A stretch of 64,000 nt of DNA from a virus, in IMG/VR virus record IMGVR_UViG_3300022698_000267, positions 209,564-273,563 of that record; one strand, written 5' to 3'. The notes beneath the pieces were generated by a model. That model saw only the letters and a program-made list of their open reading frames with translations, had not been told where the DNA came from and did not search any database. Position numbers and translations under genes: made by a program. Below are positions 15,185-22,643 of this stretch, piece after piece (within the stretch, counting starts at the first letter, position 1; each line of letters opens with the position of its first letter).

Positions 15185-15403
15185 ATGTCACATGGAGCTA
15201 GATTTCATAAATGCACTTGTCCAAGGTGTGGAGAAGAACACAAAAGCAGAATTCATTGGACCTCCAAAAACAAACCCAGAATTTATTGCAAAAGTTGTAA
15301 AGGAATTGTGGAAAGAGCAGGAAGTTCTATGGGACCTTCCAATTATATTACACATGGAAGGATGATTCATTCAGGAAATAGAACAGTATTGGATTCAAAA
15401 TGA
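15185..15403 (+). CDS. Small Zn-ribbon protein
   Basis: A 72-residue basic protein with two Cys pairs, C12-x2-C15 and C35-x2-C38, separated by about 20 residues, which is the classic zinc-ribbon layout seen in RNA- and ribosome-associated small proteins. GAAGGATG precedes ATG 15185. An overlapping longer-looking frame at 15177 lacks the Cys pattern and is rejected. Its stop overlaps the ATG of the GGQ protein (ATGA), so the two are probably co-translated, which hints at a shared role at the ribosome. Confidence 0.7.
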   Translation: MSHGARFHKCTCPRCGEEHKSRIHWTSKNKPRIYCKSCKGIVERAGSSMGPSNYITHGRMIHSGNRTVLDSK

Positions 15404-15738
15404 GAAAGAAACCACTTCTAACATTGACAAAGAAAGATTTTCGAATAGACACTTTTACTTCTGGTGGAAAAGGTGGACAACACCAAAATAAAGTGGCTAC
15501 TGGAGTTCGAATTACTCATATTGAATCTGGGATTTCAGCAGAAGCAAGGGATACCAGGAGCCAAAAACGAAATAAAGATAATGCTTTTCGCCGTCTTGTG
15601 AATAAACCTGAATTTAAGAATTGGTTAAAAGTTGAAAGTATTCACAAGACGGAATTGGAAAAAAAGGTTGATGAACTGATGTCTCCTGAGAATCTTCTAA
15701 TTGAAGTTCAAAAAGGAAACGATTGGGTCTCATTGTAA
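15400..15738 (+). CDS. GGQ-domain release-factor-like protein (RF-H/ArfB type)
   Basis: A 112-residue protein consisting of little more than the peptidyl-tRNA hydrolysis domain of class I release factors. The signature SGGKGGQHQNKV (GGQ at 25-27) is followed by GVRITHIESGISAEARDTRSQKRNKDNAFRRL, matching the RF domain-3 pattern. It lacks the codon-recognition domain of RF1/RF2, as do ArfB and RF-H proteins that free stalled ribosomes. It starts within the stop of the Zn-ribbon gene. Bacterial RF-H is often encoded next to rtcB, and this phage also has rtcB at 10.8 kb. Helping rescue of damaged or stalled ribosomes is the likely role. Confidence 0.85.
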   Translation: MRKKPLLTLTKKDFRIDTFTSGGKGGQHQNKVATGVRITHIESGISAEARDTRSQKRNKDNAFRRLVNKPEFKNWLKVESIHKTELEKKVDELMSPENLLIEVQKGNDWVSL

Positions 15739-15754
15739 GTGCTTAACTTTCACG

Positions 15755-15831
15755 TCTGTACATCTTTCTGCCAACGTAGAAGGTGTTACAGGCGTTTCTG
15801 TGTATGAAGGTATATTCCTGTATTGGGAATA
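15755..15831 (+). ncRNA. Conserved structured intergenic element, copy B
   Basis: A 77-nt homologue of the element at 4970-5046, again starting shortly after a stop codon. Stem 1 pairs CTGTACATC (15756-15764) with GGTGTTACAG (15782-15791) around a single bulged T. The inner stem is TTCT/AGAA (15766-15769 with 15778-15781). The invariant string tacaggcgtttc follows at 15787. Stem 2 is a clean TATTCC/GGAATA hairpin (15813-15818 with 15826-15831). Several substitutions relative to copy A preserve pairing. A doubled ATATACTA motif and pncB lie downstream. No protein-coding frame explains this conservation. Confidence 0.55.
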
Positions 15832-15905
15832 TGAATTATAGATTACAAAGAATATTTGACACTAGAGTGAACATGAAAATCTCAAAAATTTTATTCGAAG
15901 GATGA

Positions 15906-15921
15906 ATATACTAATATACTA
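15906..15921 (+). promoter_or_regulatory. Doubled ATATACTA motif upstream of pncB
   Basis: Two adjacent copies of ATATACTA (15906-15913, 15914-15921) lie 30 bases before the pncB start in an AT-rich stretch. TATACTA is also the -10 region of the ligase promoter, so this is a probable -10 element. The rest of 15832-15905 shows nothing recognisable. Confidence 0.45.
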
Positions 15922-15950
15922 ATATTATTTAAACTTTTCTGGAGATTTTT

Positions 15951-17126
15951 ATGAAATCCTTTATTAAAAGCAAATTAGACAACGATGCCTACATTTTTAC
16001 CATGGCACAAGCTATCCTCCATAATTATCCAAATGTGGAAGTTGAATATGAATATGTTTGTCGTAACTTCGATGAGACTTTTGGAAAATATGAAATAGAT
16101 CCTCATAAACTTAGGAAACTCATTATTCCACAATTGGATCATTTAGCAGGATTATCAATGTCTTCATCCCAAAAAAGTTGGATGAATAATATTAGATATT
16201 ACAAACCAGACTTTGTGCAATTCGTTTACGATTTGAAATTAAAGCCACAATTGTATATTACCTGCGTTGTTTGGGATGATCAATTAAAGATTAATATCAA
16301 AGGTCCATGGATACAAACTATTTGGTTTGAAGTTCCTGTTTTGGCTATAATTAGTGAGAGTTATACTAGATTAATACATGAACGTGGGAATACAGAGGCT
16401 CTCTATAAAAATTTGGAAGATAAAATAAATTTGTATCGTGGAAAGTATAGTCATTTTTTCTTTGGTGACATGGGTACCAGAAGAAGAGATAGTTTCGAAT
16501 TTCAACATCATGTTTGTAAAAGACTGAAAGGGATTCGAACTTTCACTGGAACTTCTAATATGCATATAGCTCATGCTTTAAGACTTAAAGCTCTTGGAAC
16601 AATTGCACACCAATGGTTTCAAGCTCATCAACAACTTGCTCCATTAAAAGATAGCCAAAAAGTAGCTTTAGAAATTTGGGCTCAAGAATTTCGTGGAGAT
16701 CTTGGAATAGCATTGTCAGATACTTTAGGATTCGATCAATTCCTAATTGATTTTGATATGTACTTCGCAAAATTATTCGATGGGTGTCGACATGATTCAG
16801 GTGATCCATATGAATGGACCGAGAAACTTATTCAACACTATCAACAATTAGGAATTGATCCTAGAACTAAAAAAGCAATTTACAGCGATGGATTAAATTT
16901 TGAAGAGGCCAATAAGATATACGAAGCTTTTCGAGGATCAATTCAAACTTCATTTGGAATAGGAACCTGGTTAACCAACGATGGCATCATTACACCTTTA
17001 CAAATTGTCATTAAAATGATTAGATGTGCTGGTGGTCCGGTTGCTAAGATATCAGATAATCCCATTAAGAAGATTTGTGTTGATGAAAATTACTATAAAT
17101 ATCTTTGCAATACCTTTGTCAAATAG
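15951..17126 (+). CDS. pncB: Nicotinate phosphoribosyltransferase
   Basis: A 391-residue full-length PncB (E. coli enzyme 400 residues), which joins nicotinate and PRPP to give nicotinate mononucleotide, the first Preiss-Handler step to NAD+. Motifs match along the whole length: LDNDAY at the N-terminus, FEVPVLAIISE, DMGTRRR, FTGTSNMHIA, the phosphorylatable His220 in IAHQWFQAHQQ, LSDTLGFDQFL, RHDSGDP, YSDGLN, SFGIGTWLTND and AKISDNPIKK. It is clearly not the longer Nampt/NadV type. Ribosome site TGGAG precedes ATG 15951. With the phage prs gene it would convert host nicotinate to NaMN. No phage nadD/nadE is visible in this window. Confidence 0.93.
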   Translation: MKSFIKSKLDNDAYIFTMAQAILHNYPNVEVEYEYVCRNFDETFGKYEIDPHKLRKLIIPQLDHLAGLSMSSSQKSWMNNIRYYKPDFVQFVYDLKLKPQLYITCVVWDDQLKINIKGPWIQTIWFEVPVLAIISESYTRLIHERGNTEALYKNLEDKINLYRGKYSHFFFGDMGTRRRDSFEFQHHVCKRLKGIRTFTGTSNMHIAHALRLKALGTIAHQWFQAHQQLAPLKDSQKVALEIWAQEFRGDLGIALSDTLGFDQFLIDFDMYFAKLFDGCRHDSGDPYEWTEKLIQHYQQLGIDPRTKKAIYSDGLNFEEANKIYEAFRGSIQTSFGIGTWLTNDGIITPLQIVIKMIRCAGGPVAKISDNPIKKICVDENYYKYLCNTFVK

Positions 17127-17135
17127 GAGAAAATA

Positions 17136-17609
17136 ATGAATCATCTTCAAACTTATTGTGGAGCATACTTACGGTTAGATTTGAATGTTCGAGAAATTTC
17201 AGTAGAAGATTATCGATATTGTCCAGAACATTCGAAACATAAGATTCTTGACACCATGATGTTATTTTGTCCCTTCTGTGCAAAAAAATTGGAAATAAAA
17301 TATAAAAGAAAATTGGAACTTCCAAAGTACTGGCAATTAAAACCAAAGAATTTTCCATCCGATGAATGGGAACAATTAGTCACAGTTCTTACGAAAGAAA
17401 ACAGAATTATTTTAATCAGTGAACATGATCTTTTTAACAAAGAATTCTCTGATGATAAAGAGATTTGTAAAGAAATAGATTCCAAATCTATAGAAGTAGC
17501 GAAATTTAACTTTCGAAATATTTATATGAATATTATGGAAGCTTTAGATACTTGTGGAGCAGTAGAAACCTTTTCTCTTCGGTTCGGAATCATACAATAC
17601 TGGAATTAA
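17136..17609 (+). CDS. Hypothetical protein with Cys4 zinc motif
   Basis: A 157-residue protein starting 9 bases after pncB. The N-terminal third carries C8, C28 and C45/C48 in the form ... CPEHS ... FCPFCAKKL, consistent with a small zinc-binding knuckle. The remainder is charged and helical without recognised motifs, and no membrane segment is seen. It appears to be the second gene of the pncB transcription unit. Any link to NAD metabolism is only positional. Confidence 0.6.
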   Translation: MNHLQTYCGAYLRLDLNVREISVEDYRYCPEHSKHKILDTMMLFCPFCAKKLEIKYKRKLELPKYWQLKPKNFPSDEWEQLVTVLTKENRIILISEHDLFNKEFSDDKEICKEIDSKSIEVAKFNFRNIYMNIMEALDTCGAVETFSLRFGIIQYWN

Positions 17610-17625
17610 AAGAATAGGATTTTAA

Positions 17626-17663
17626 AATACTAAATAGAAATGGACCATTTTATCTATTTTTAA
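17626..17663 (+). promoter_or_regulatory. AATACTA motif with following AT-rich hairpin
   Basis: AATACTA (17626-17632) is followed by a weak hairpin formed by AAATAG plus AAAT and ATTT plus CTATTT arms with a T-run, ending about 12 bases before the Rad50 N-half start. It can be read as a promoter with a leader hairpin or as a weak terminator of the pncB unit. The same motif-hairpin pairing occurs at 2369-2416. Confidence 0.4.
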
Positions 17664-17673
17664 TAGGATTACT

Positions 17674-18867
17674 ATGATTAAAGAAATTGAAATTAAAAAT
17701 TTTCAGTCACATGTATATTCAAAAATTCAATTACATCCTGGAGTCAACGTTATTACTGGATCTACAGATTCTGGTAAATCTTCTGTAATACGTGCGTCTA
17801 AATGGCTTATTCAAAATAGACTAAAGAAAGGTATAAAATTATACAGATCTCATCTTGCAGGGAAATCTGAACCAATGAGTGTTACTATGACTTTTTCAGA
17901 TGGCACAAAAATAGAAAGACACTCATCTACAGCTATGAATGCTTATATCATACATCCACATGAACCTCTAAAAGCTATTCGAAGTGAAGTTCCACAAGAG
18001 GTTTTCACAGCTTTAAGGATGAATGAAATTAACATCGAAGAACAACACGACCCTTATTTTCTTCTGGACGACAGTCCTGGACAAGTTGCTTCCAAATTCA
18101 ATGAAGTGATTAAATTGGAGGCTATGGACGAAGTTATGTCTATGGCCAATACAGATATTGATACAACCAAGAAAGAACTTGTAAAGGCTGAACAATCTGC
18201 AAAGGAAAAATTAAAGCAAATAGAAGAATTGGATTGGATTTCAGAAGCTTCTGGACGCATGGAAGATTTGGACTTCTACATGAAGATAAAAACAGATTTA
18301 GAAACCAAAATTCCAGAAATTTCTTCTATTTTAGAAAGGATTAATATTCTTGAATCAGACATTTCTGTATGTAAAGCTGTTCTTGAATTGGATACAATAC
18401 TAACAGAAATAGAACAAACGAACAGCAAAATTTTACAGCTTGAAAAGTTGTTGAAAACAATAGAAGTTTTACAGAACGATTTGCAGCAATTCGATGTGTT
18501 GTCAGAAATAGAAGAAAATTACAATGAACTTAAATCTAAGAATATTAAATACAAACTTCTTCGATCTGATATTGAAAATCTGGAGGGTTTTCTTTTCAAA
18601 TATTCATCTTTGAAGAATGATTTAAATATTCTAAAGAAGTTTGATTCTATAGAAGATCCTCTTAAAAACCTGGAAAATTTGCAAGTCAAAATCTTATCTT
18701 TAAAAAGTAAGATTATTAAACTAGAGAATAATCTTGCTTCAATACTTGAATCACAGGATAGGATAGAATATTTAAAAGATTCTGTCTTGGAGATGGAAGA
18801 GAAATTACATAAAATCATTGGACAGTATGAAATATGTCCTCTATGTGGAAGACAAATTGATGACTAA
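17674..18867 (+). CDS. Rad50/SbcC-like (gp46) ATPase, N-terminal half
   Basis: A 397-residue protein that is only the first half of a Rad50/SbcC/gp46 ATPase. It begins MIKEIEIKNFQSH with Walker A GSTDSGKSS (29-37) and continues through the lobe-I region (EEQHDPYFLLDDSPGQVASKFNEVI). It then runs as a long coiled coil (about 150-380) and ends just after a zinc-hook motif, CPLCG (about 388-392). There is no ABC signature or Walker B; these are on the separate protein at 20111-20779. The break is thus exactly at the hook apex, where the two antiparallel arms of Rad50 meet. It overlaps the following nuclease gene. Confidence 0.85.
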   Translation: MIKEIEIKNFQSHVYSKIQLHPGVNVITGSTDSGKSSVIRASKWLIQNRLKKGIKLYRSHLAGKSEPMSVTMTFSDGTKIERHSSTAMNAYIIHPHEPLKAIRSEVPQEVFTALRMNEINIEEQHDPYFLLDDSPGQVASKFNEVIKLEAMDEVMSMANTDIDTTKKELVKAEQSAKEKLKQIEELDWISEASGRMEDLDFYMKIKTDLETKIPEISSILERINILESDISVCKAVLELDTILTEIEQTNSKILQLEKLLKTIEVLQNDLQQFDVLSEIEENYNELKSKNIKYKLLRSDIENLEGFLFKYSSLKNDLNILKKFDSIEDPLKNLENLQVKILSLKSKIIKLENNLASILESQDRIEYLKDSVLEMEEKLHKIIGQYEICPLCGRQIDD

Positions 18868-19849
18868 AGAAATCCTTAGACGTTATATAACAAGTTCAGA
18901 TTGGCATGTTAGATTTAAAAATCCTAGAAGAAGAAAAGATTTCTTCTATGGATCTCAGAAAATGAAGGTGAGAAAAATCCTTAGGTTGTACGATGAACTT
19001 ACTTGTGATGGACTTCTAGTAGCTGGTGACATTTTTGATTCTAGTACTACTCCGTATCTTTGTGTAGGTGATTACATAAGTATGTTCCTTTCTAGAAGTA
19101 AAGTGAAATTTATTTCTATTTTTGGACAACATGATTTGCGATTTCATTCTTTAAAATCAAAAAAGAACACACCTCTTTGGTCTTTTCTAAAAGCCCTTCG
19201 AACCTCTACAATCGATCAAAATCCATTTCTGGATGAGAAGGTGGGTATTAATATTTATGGAACTAGTTGGTCCCAACAAATCCCTGTAATTAAGTCTGAT
19301 GACGATTCATTCAATATCTTATTGATTCATACTATGGTAACTGAAGACAACCCTTTATTTCCGGGACAGGCTCCACGTAGTTATACAGAAGCTACTAAAT
19401 TATTGAAAAAAGCTTCAGGGTTTAATGTGGTAATTTCTGGTGACAATCATCAATCTTTCAGTCTTTTTAAAAATAATAGGTTGTTGATAAATCCTGGAAC
19501 AATAGTAAGGAAATCATGGTCAGAAAGACATCATCTACCTAGAGTCGGGATATTAACAATCTACTCAGATTATTCTTTTGACTTCGAATGGAAATATATT
19601 CCAGTTGCTCCAATAGAATCAGTTTTTAAGGAAGAAAAAGCTGGTGCTGACGTAGACGATAGTACTTTTGATCCAGAATTAGAAGAGTTCCTAAAGTCTT
19701 TAAAATCACATACGTTAGTAAAACCTGATTTTGTCAATGATCTGGTTTCTAGTTTAGATGTATTAGATGACCAGGAAGTAGTGGATATTATTCTTGACTT
19801 TGCCAGCAGGGTAAGGCAAAAATTTGGAGGTTCTTTAGATGCAGATTAG
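18860..19849 (+). CDS. Mre11/SbcD-like (gp47) nuclease
   Basis: A 329-residue calcineurin-type metallophosphoesterase of the Mre11/SbcD/gp47 family. Metal motifs in order: SSDWHVR (D-x-H), GDIFD, GQHD (variant of GNHD), LLIHTM and GDNHQS (variant of GHxH), then INPGTIVRKS, which is typical of SbcD. It would process DNA ends together with the split Rad50. ATG 18860 is chosen because it overlaps the Rad50 N-half stop and keeps the family start; the in-frame ATG at 18818 would encode an extra tail overlapping the zinc hook. The C-terminal ~80 residues are acidic and helical and may bind the ATPase base. Confidence 0.9.
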   Translation: MTKEILRRYITSSDWHVRFKNPRRRKDFFYGSQKMKVRKILRLYDELTCDGLLVAGDIFDSSTTPYLCVGDYISMFLSRSKVKFISIFGQHDLRFHSLKSKKNTPLWSFLKALRTSTIDQNPFLDEKVGINIYGTSWSQQIPVIKSDDDSFNILLIHTMVTEDNPLFPGQAPRSYTEATKLLKKASGFNVVISGDNHQSFSLFKNNRLLINPGTIVRKSWSERHHLPRVGILTIYSDYSFDFEWKYIPVAPIESVFKEEKAGADVDDSTFDPELEEFLKSLKSHTLVKPDFVNDLVSSLDVLDDQEVVDIILDFASRVRQKFGGSLDAD

Positions 19850-20111
19850 TACTGATACAGAAAAAACTGTTGATGAGAATGAGTTGTTAAAAATACGAAA
19901 GTTTGTTGATGACAAAAAACAAGAGATGACAAGAAAGGAAGGTCAATTGTCCGAACTCTTTAATCGACTAAAAACTGACTTTGATTTTGAAAATATTGAA
20001 GAGGCCAGAACTTCCTTAGAAAGTATGAAGGAACAACTTTCTAATGTTACTAAGCAGTTAAGTGATGGAATTGTTAAATTAAAAGAGGAATTCCCACAAG
20101 TGGATTTATAA
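19839..20111 (+). CDS. Small coiled-coil protein between Mre11 and Rad50 C-half
   Basis: A 90-residue almost wholly charged coiled-coil protein. Its ATG overlaps the nuclease stop, and its own stop shares a base with the next ATG (TAATG). The heptad-like pattern and position raise the idea that it is a detached piece of the Rad50 descending arm, or a clamp joining the two halves. No Cys pair is present, so it does not supply a second hook. Confidence 0.7.
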   Translation: MQISTDTEKTVDENELLKIRKFVDDKKQEMTRKEGQLSELFNRLKTDFDFENIEEARTSLESMKEQLSNVTKQLSDGIVKLKEEFPQVDL

Positions 20112-20779
20112 TGGATGCCATAAATCAAGAATTTGCGAAACTAAAGAAAAACATTGAAGACAAGAAGGTTGAAAGAGTCATTCTTAGAAAGCAGTACAGA
20201 TCTAAGTTACAGGAGATTAGAAAGAAACAACATCTTCTGGAAAAGCAAATTCTTGCTAGAAAGTGGGTACAAAAAATTGTTAAACAAACTCAGAATAGGG
20301 TTTCAGGTGGTATTGAATCTTTAGTAACTAAAGCTTTAAAAACCTCATTGACCAACCCTTATGAGTTCAAATTCGAATTCGAAACACGAAGGAATAAGAC
20401 GGAATGCGATTTATTCTTTCGTCGAAATGGACATGATCTGGACCCTACCAATAGTAGTGGTGGGGGAAGTGCTGATGTAGCAAGTTTTGCTTTACGACTT
20501 ACTTTTTGGGTTTTAAATTCAAACCTCCGTCCTGTTTTATTTATGGATGAACCTTTCAAATTCTTGAGTGTCGATTTGCAAACTTATTGTAGTGAAATGT
20601 TAGCTATGATGAGTGAGGAAATGGGAATTCAGTTGATAATTGTTTCTCATCTTCCAAGGTTAATTGATCATGCAGATCGAATAATCGATATTCATCTTGA
20701 GGATGACATCTCTATATTGGAACAAGACGAGGTCGCAGAATGTCTTACGAAAACTCAGATCCCTGGCAAAAAACTTTAG
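20111..20779 (+). CDS. Rad50/SbcC-like (gp46) ATPase, C-terminal half
   Basis: A 222-residue protein carrying the second half of a Rad50-type ATPase head. An N-terminal coiled coil (about 1-60) leads to lobe II. The ABC signature is NSSGGGSADVASFALRL (114-130), Walker B is PVLFMDEPFKFLS (141-153) with the catalytic Glu147, and the H-loop is IVSHLP (177-182). It has no Walker A. It can make an ATPase only by pairing with the protein at 17674-18867. The coiled coil is far shorter than that of the N-half, so the arm must be completed by other chains or end partway. It overlaps the next gene by 40 bases. Confidence 0.88.
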   Translation: MDAINQEFAKLKKNIEDKKVERVILRKQYRSKLQEIRKKQHLLEKQILARKWVQKIVKQTQNRVSGGIESLVTKALKTSLTNPYEFKFEFETRRNKTECDLFFRRNGHDLDPTNSSGGGSADVASFALRLTFWVLNSNLRPVLFMDEPFKFLSVDLQTYCSEMLAMMSEEMGIQLIIVSHLPRLIDHADRIIDIHLEDDISILEQDEVAECLTKTQIPGKKL

Positions 20780-21153
20780 TAAAACTGTCTAAAGTTAATG
20801 GTAGTTTGGAAATTAAAACTGTCAAAGATAAATCTGATCCAATGCAAAAAGTATTTCTGATTTTTATAAGAATTGCAGTTTTGGGACATAGAAAATCATT
20901 GGTACTTGAAAATGTAAAGAGATTTGAGAAATTAAATCTATCGGAGGGAAGAATAACTTTAGAAATTTCTGATGAAGGTCGAATGGAGTTAGTAGGGATA
21001 ATCAGACCAAAGAAAATAGAGCGTCTTTGGGTTATATCTTTAGGACTCTTCAAAAAGATGTCCACATGTCTATTCAGTTCTGATAATATTGGGGGACCCC
21101 GAAATGAGAGAAGTACAAAAAGAATACGTCAATATAAAAATTCCAGCAAATAG
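20740..21153 (+). CDS. Hypothetical protein downstream of Rad50 C-half
   Basis: A 137-residue protein overlapping the previous gene by 40 bases and the next by about 50. The N-terminal 100 residues look like alternating strands and helices with LEIKTVKDKSDP and GRITLEISDEGRMELVG; the C-terminus is basic and probably disordered. No family is recognised. Long overlaps on both sides are unusual for this genome, but the frame is long and codon use is normal. Confidence 0.55.
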   Translation: MSYENSDPWQKTLVKLSKVNGSLEIKTVKDKSDPMQKVFLIFIRIAVLGHRKSLVLENVKRFEKLNLSEGRITLEISDEGRMELVGIIRPKKIERLWVISLGLFKKMSTCLFSSDNIGGPRNERSTKRIRQYKNSSK

Positions 21154-21580
21154 CTTGCGACAACCCGGATATGCATTAGAACAAAAACCAAAACCCACCA
21201 GAATTAAATTGTTTATATACAAAGGGAATAGTATCAGTAGACAAGAGCATATCTTATTGAACAGGCTTATAATGGTCCGTTTAAAGATAAAGTTTATTGG
21301 AAATTTAAAAGCTTATGTTCCAATGGACTCTTTGATTACAAGGGAAGTTATACAGAGTGCAGATGTGGATTTTAATCTAATAGATATGTTCTTTCGAAGA
21401 AAGCACAATAAATGGAGATGTTTAAAATTACTTGGACCAATTAGAGAGAAATACTTTGGAGTTCAAGTTGGTGAGTATATTGGAACAGTATTTATGGATT
21501 TTGATGAATTCAGACAATTCACAGATTTCATTCGATATTTGTTATACGAACCTCTGAGAAAGGGAGAGGACGTTCTTTAG
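21104..21580 (+). CDS. Hypothetical protein
   Basis: A 158-residue basic protein and the last gene of the rightward recombination block. ATG 21104 follows GGGGGACC; an in-frame TTG at 21089 is less likely. There is a mixed strand/helix pattern with no Cys clusters or nucleotide-binding motif. It converges with the minus-strand operon, whose last small frame ends at 21577. No intrinsic terminator is clear between them. A short hairpin (agctgg/ccagct, 21617-21632) lacks an adjacent T-run. Confidence 0.6.
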   Translation: MREVQKEYVNIKIPANSLRQPGYALEQKPKPTRIKLFIYKGNSISRQEHILLNRLIMVRLKIKFIGNLKAYVPMDSLITREVIQSADVDFNLIDMFFRRKHNKWRCLKLLGPIREKYFGVQVGEYIGTVFMDFDEFRQFTDFIRYLLYEPLRKGEDVL

Positions 21581-21717
21581 AACATTTTATCAGTCAACTT
21601 GGTCAGCAATGTTAAATTAGCTGGCTTCCCAGCTTTCACCTTGCCTTTATTTTTAATCAAATGAGGAGGAGATCCAAACAGATCTTCTGCATGGTTACAG
21701 ATGATCTGTTGAGCCAT
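21577..21717 (-). CDS. Small hypothetical protein, doubtful
   Basis: A 46-residue basic frame on the minus strand after the structural gene at 21758-22600, starting from ATG at 21717; a TTG at 21768 would extend it. GGGAG abuts the ATG with almost no spacing, so initiation would be poor. It ends on the stop codon of the convergent gene. The coding evidence is weak and the interval may only be an untranslated end. Confidence 0.3.
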   Translation of the reverse strand: MAQQIICNHAEDLFGSPPHLIKNKGKVKAGKPANLTLLTKLTDKMF

Positions 21718-21757
21718 CTCCCTTTTACAATTTCTCAGAATTCGTAAAAAGCTTCGA

Positions 21758-22600
21758 CTATTTCGCAATTTTAATATTCATAGTCAATGTTATTGCACAT
21801 TGACCTGTGCTTCCAGAATTTAAAATCAATCCACTTGGAAATAGATCATTAGATACTGATGGATACCTAGATTTCAGCAATAATCTATCCATCAGTGTTG
21901 CATTTGAAACATCGAATGTTTTGGCGTAAATTCCAACTCCTGTAATTGGATCTGTTTCAGCTCCAGAATAGGTGGTTGACATTTCACAAATGTAAATGTT
22001 ATAGTTATTGTCTTCCATCCAATCCAAATTCACAGCAGAATATTCTAGACCTAACTTAGTTGTAAAGTCTGTCATATCTGTAGTGACTACTGAAGCATCA
22101 GTGGCTAAATCAAAGTAGATCGATGTTACTACTGTTGTCCCTCTATCAAAATCCAATGTGATAGCAGTGCCATCTTCTGGAGCGGTTGCAAACTCTAAAG
22201 CTAGAGTTCCATCCTGTGAAATGGTGCCAGATGTAAGTCCGGATCCCGTTAGCGAACCAACAGAATCTGCTGAAGCTGTTTTTGCTCCACTTTCAGTCCA
22301 GTTTAAAACGACAGAATCAATATCTATTGGAGCGAAAGCAGTGAGAGTTTTGTTGAAGGTTGTTGTTGCACCATCACCAATCCCAATTAACACATCTGTA
22401 AAGCCAGATCCAAGAATACTGGGATCTAAAACTTCTGAACCATTGGCAATTTTGTTGAAGAAAACATCTGTCATGTATTTACTGGTTTTGACTGAGTTGG
22501 ACACTTTGTCTATTTGGAATTGTTTATCCCAAACCTCTTCCAGTGAAGCATCCTTTTGACAGACCCGAAGATAACTTTCTATATCTAGATTAAGTCTCAT
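21758..22600 (-). CDS. Probable virion structural protein
   Basis: A 280-residue protein with an excellent ribosome site (GGGAGGT, 7 bases upstream). The first 60 residues are helical and charged. The middle (about 65-165) is a beta-rich domain full of Gly, Ser and Thr with TTTFNKTLTAFAPIDIDSVVLNWTESG and LALEFATAPEDGTAITLDFDRG. This kind of module is common in phage baseplate and tail proteins. The C-terminus is again beta-rich. It is the last firmly supported gene of a leftward operon starting at 27497. Exact position in the virion is unknown. Confidence 0.65.
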   Translation of the reverse strand: MRLNLDIESYLRVCQKDASLEEVWDKQFQIDKVSNSVKTSKYMTDVFFNKIANGSEVLDPSILGSGFTDVLIGIGDGATTTFNKTLTAFAPIDIDSVVLNWTESGAKTASADSVGSLTGSGLTSGTISQDGTLALEFATAPEDGTAITLDFDRGTTVVTSIYFDLATDASVVTTDMTDFTTKLGLEYSAVNLDWMEDNNYNIYICEMSTTYSGAETDPITGVGIYAKTFDVSNATLMDRLLLKSRYPSVSNDLFPSGLILNSGSTGQCAITLTMNIKIAK

Positions 22601-22643
22601 TAAACGTACCTCCCGTTTTAATATGCAAATCTATTTTTATAAA

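Noticed and set aside
15177-15365. Alternative plus-strand frame overlapping the Zn-ribbon gene
   Set aside because: The frame starting at 15185 has paired Cys motifs, a ribosome site and ATGA coupling to the GGQ gene; the 15177 frame has none of these.
15951-17126. Nampt/NadV or Namat (NARP-type) identity for the phosphoribosyltransferase
   Set aside because: Length and motifs along the chain (DMGTRRR, AHQWFQAHQQ, RHDSGDP) match PncB, which is ~100 residues shorter than Nampt-type enzymes.
21617-21632. Short hairpin between convergent genes as terminator
   Set aside because: The 6-bp stem has no T-run directly after it on either strand.
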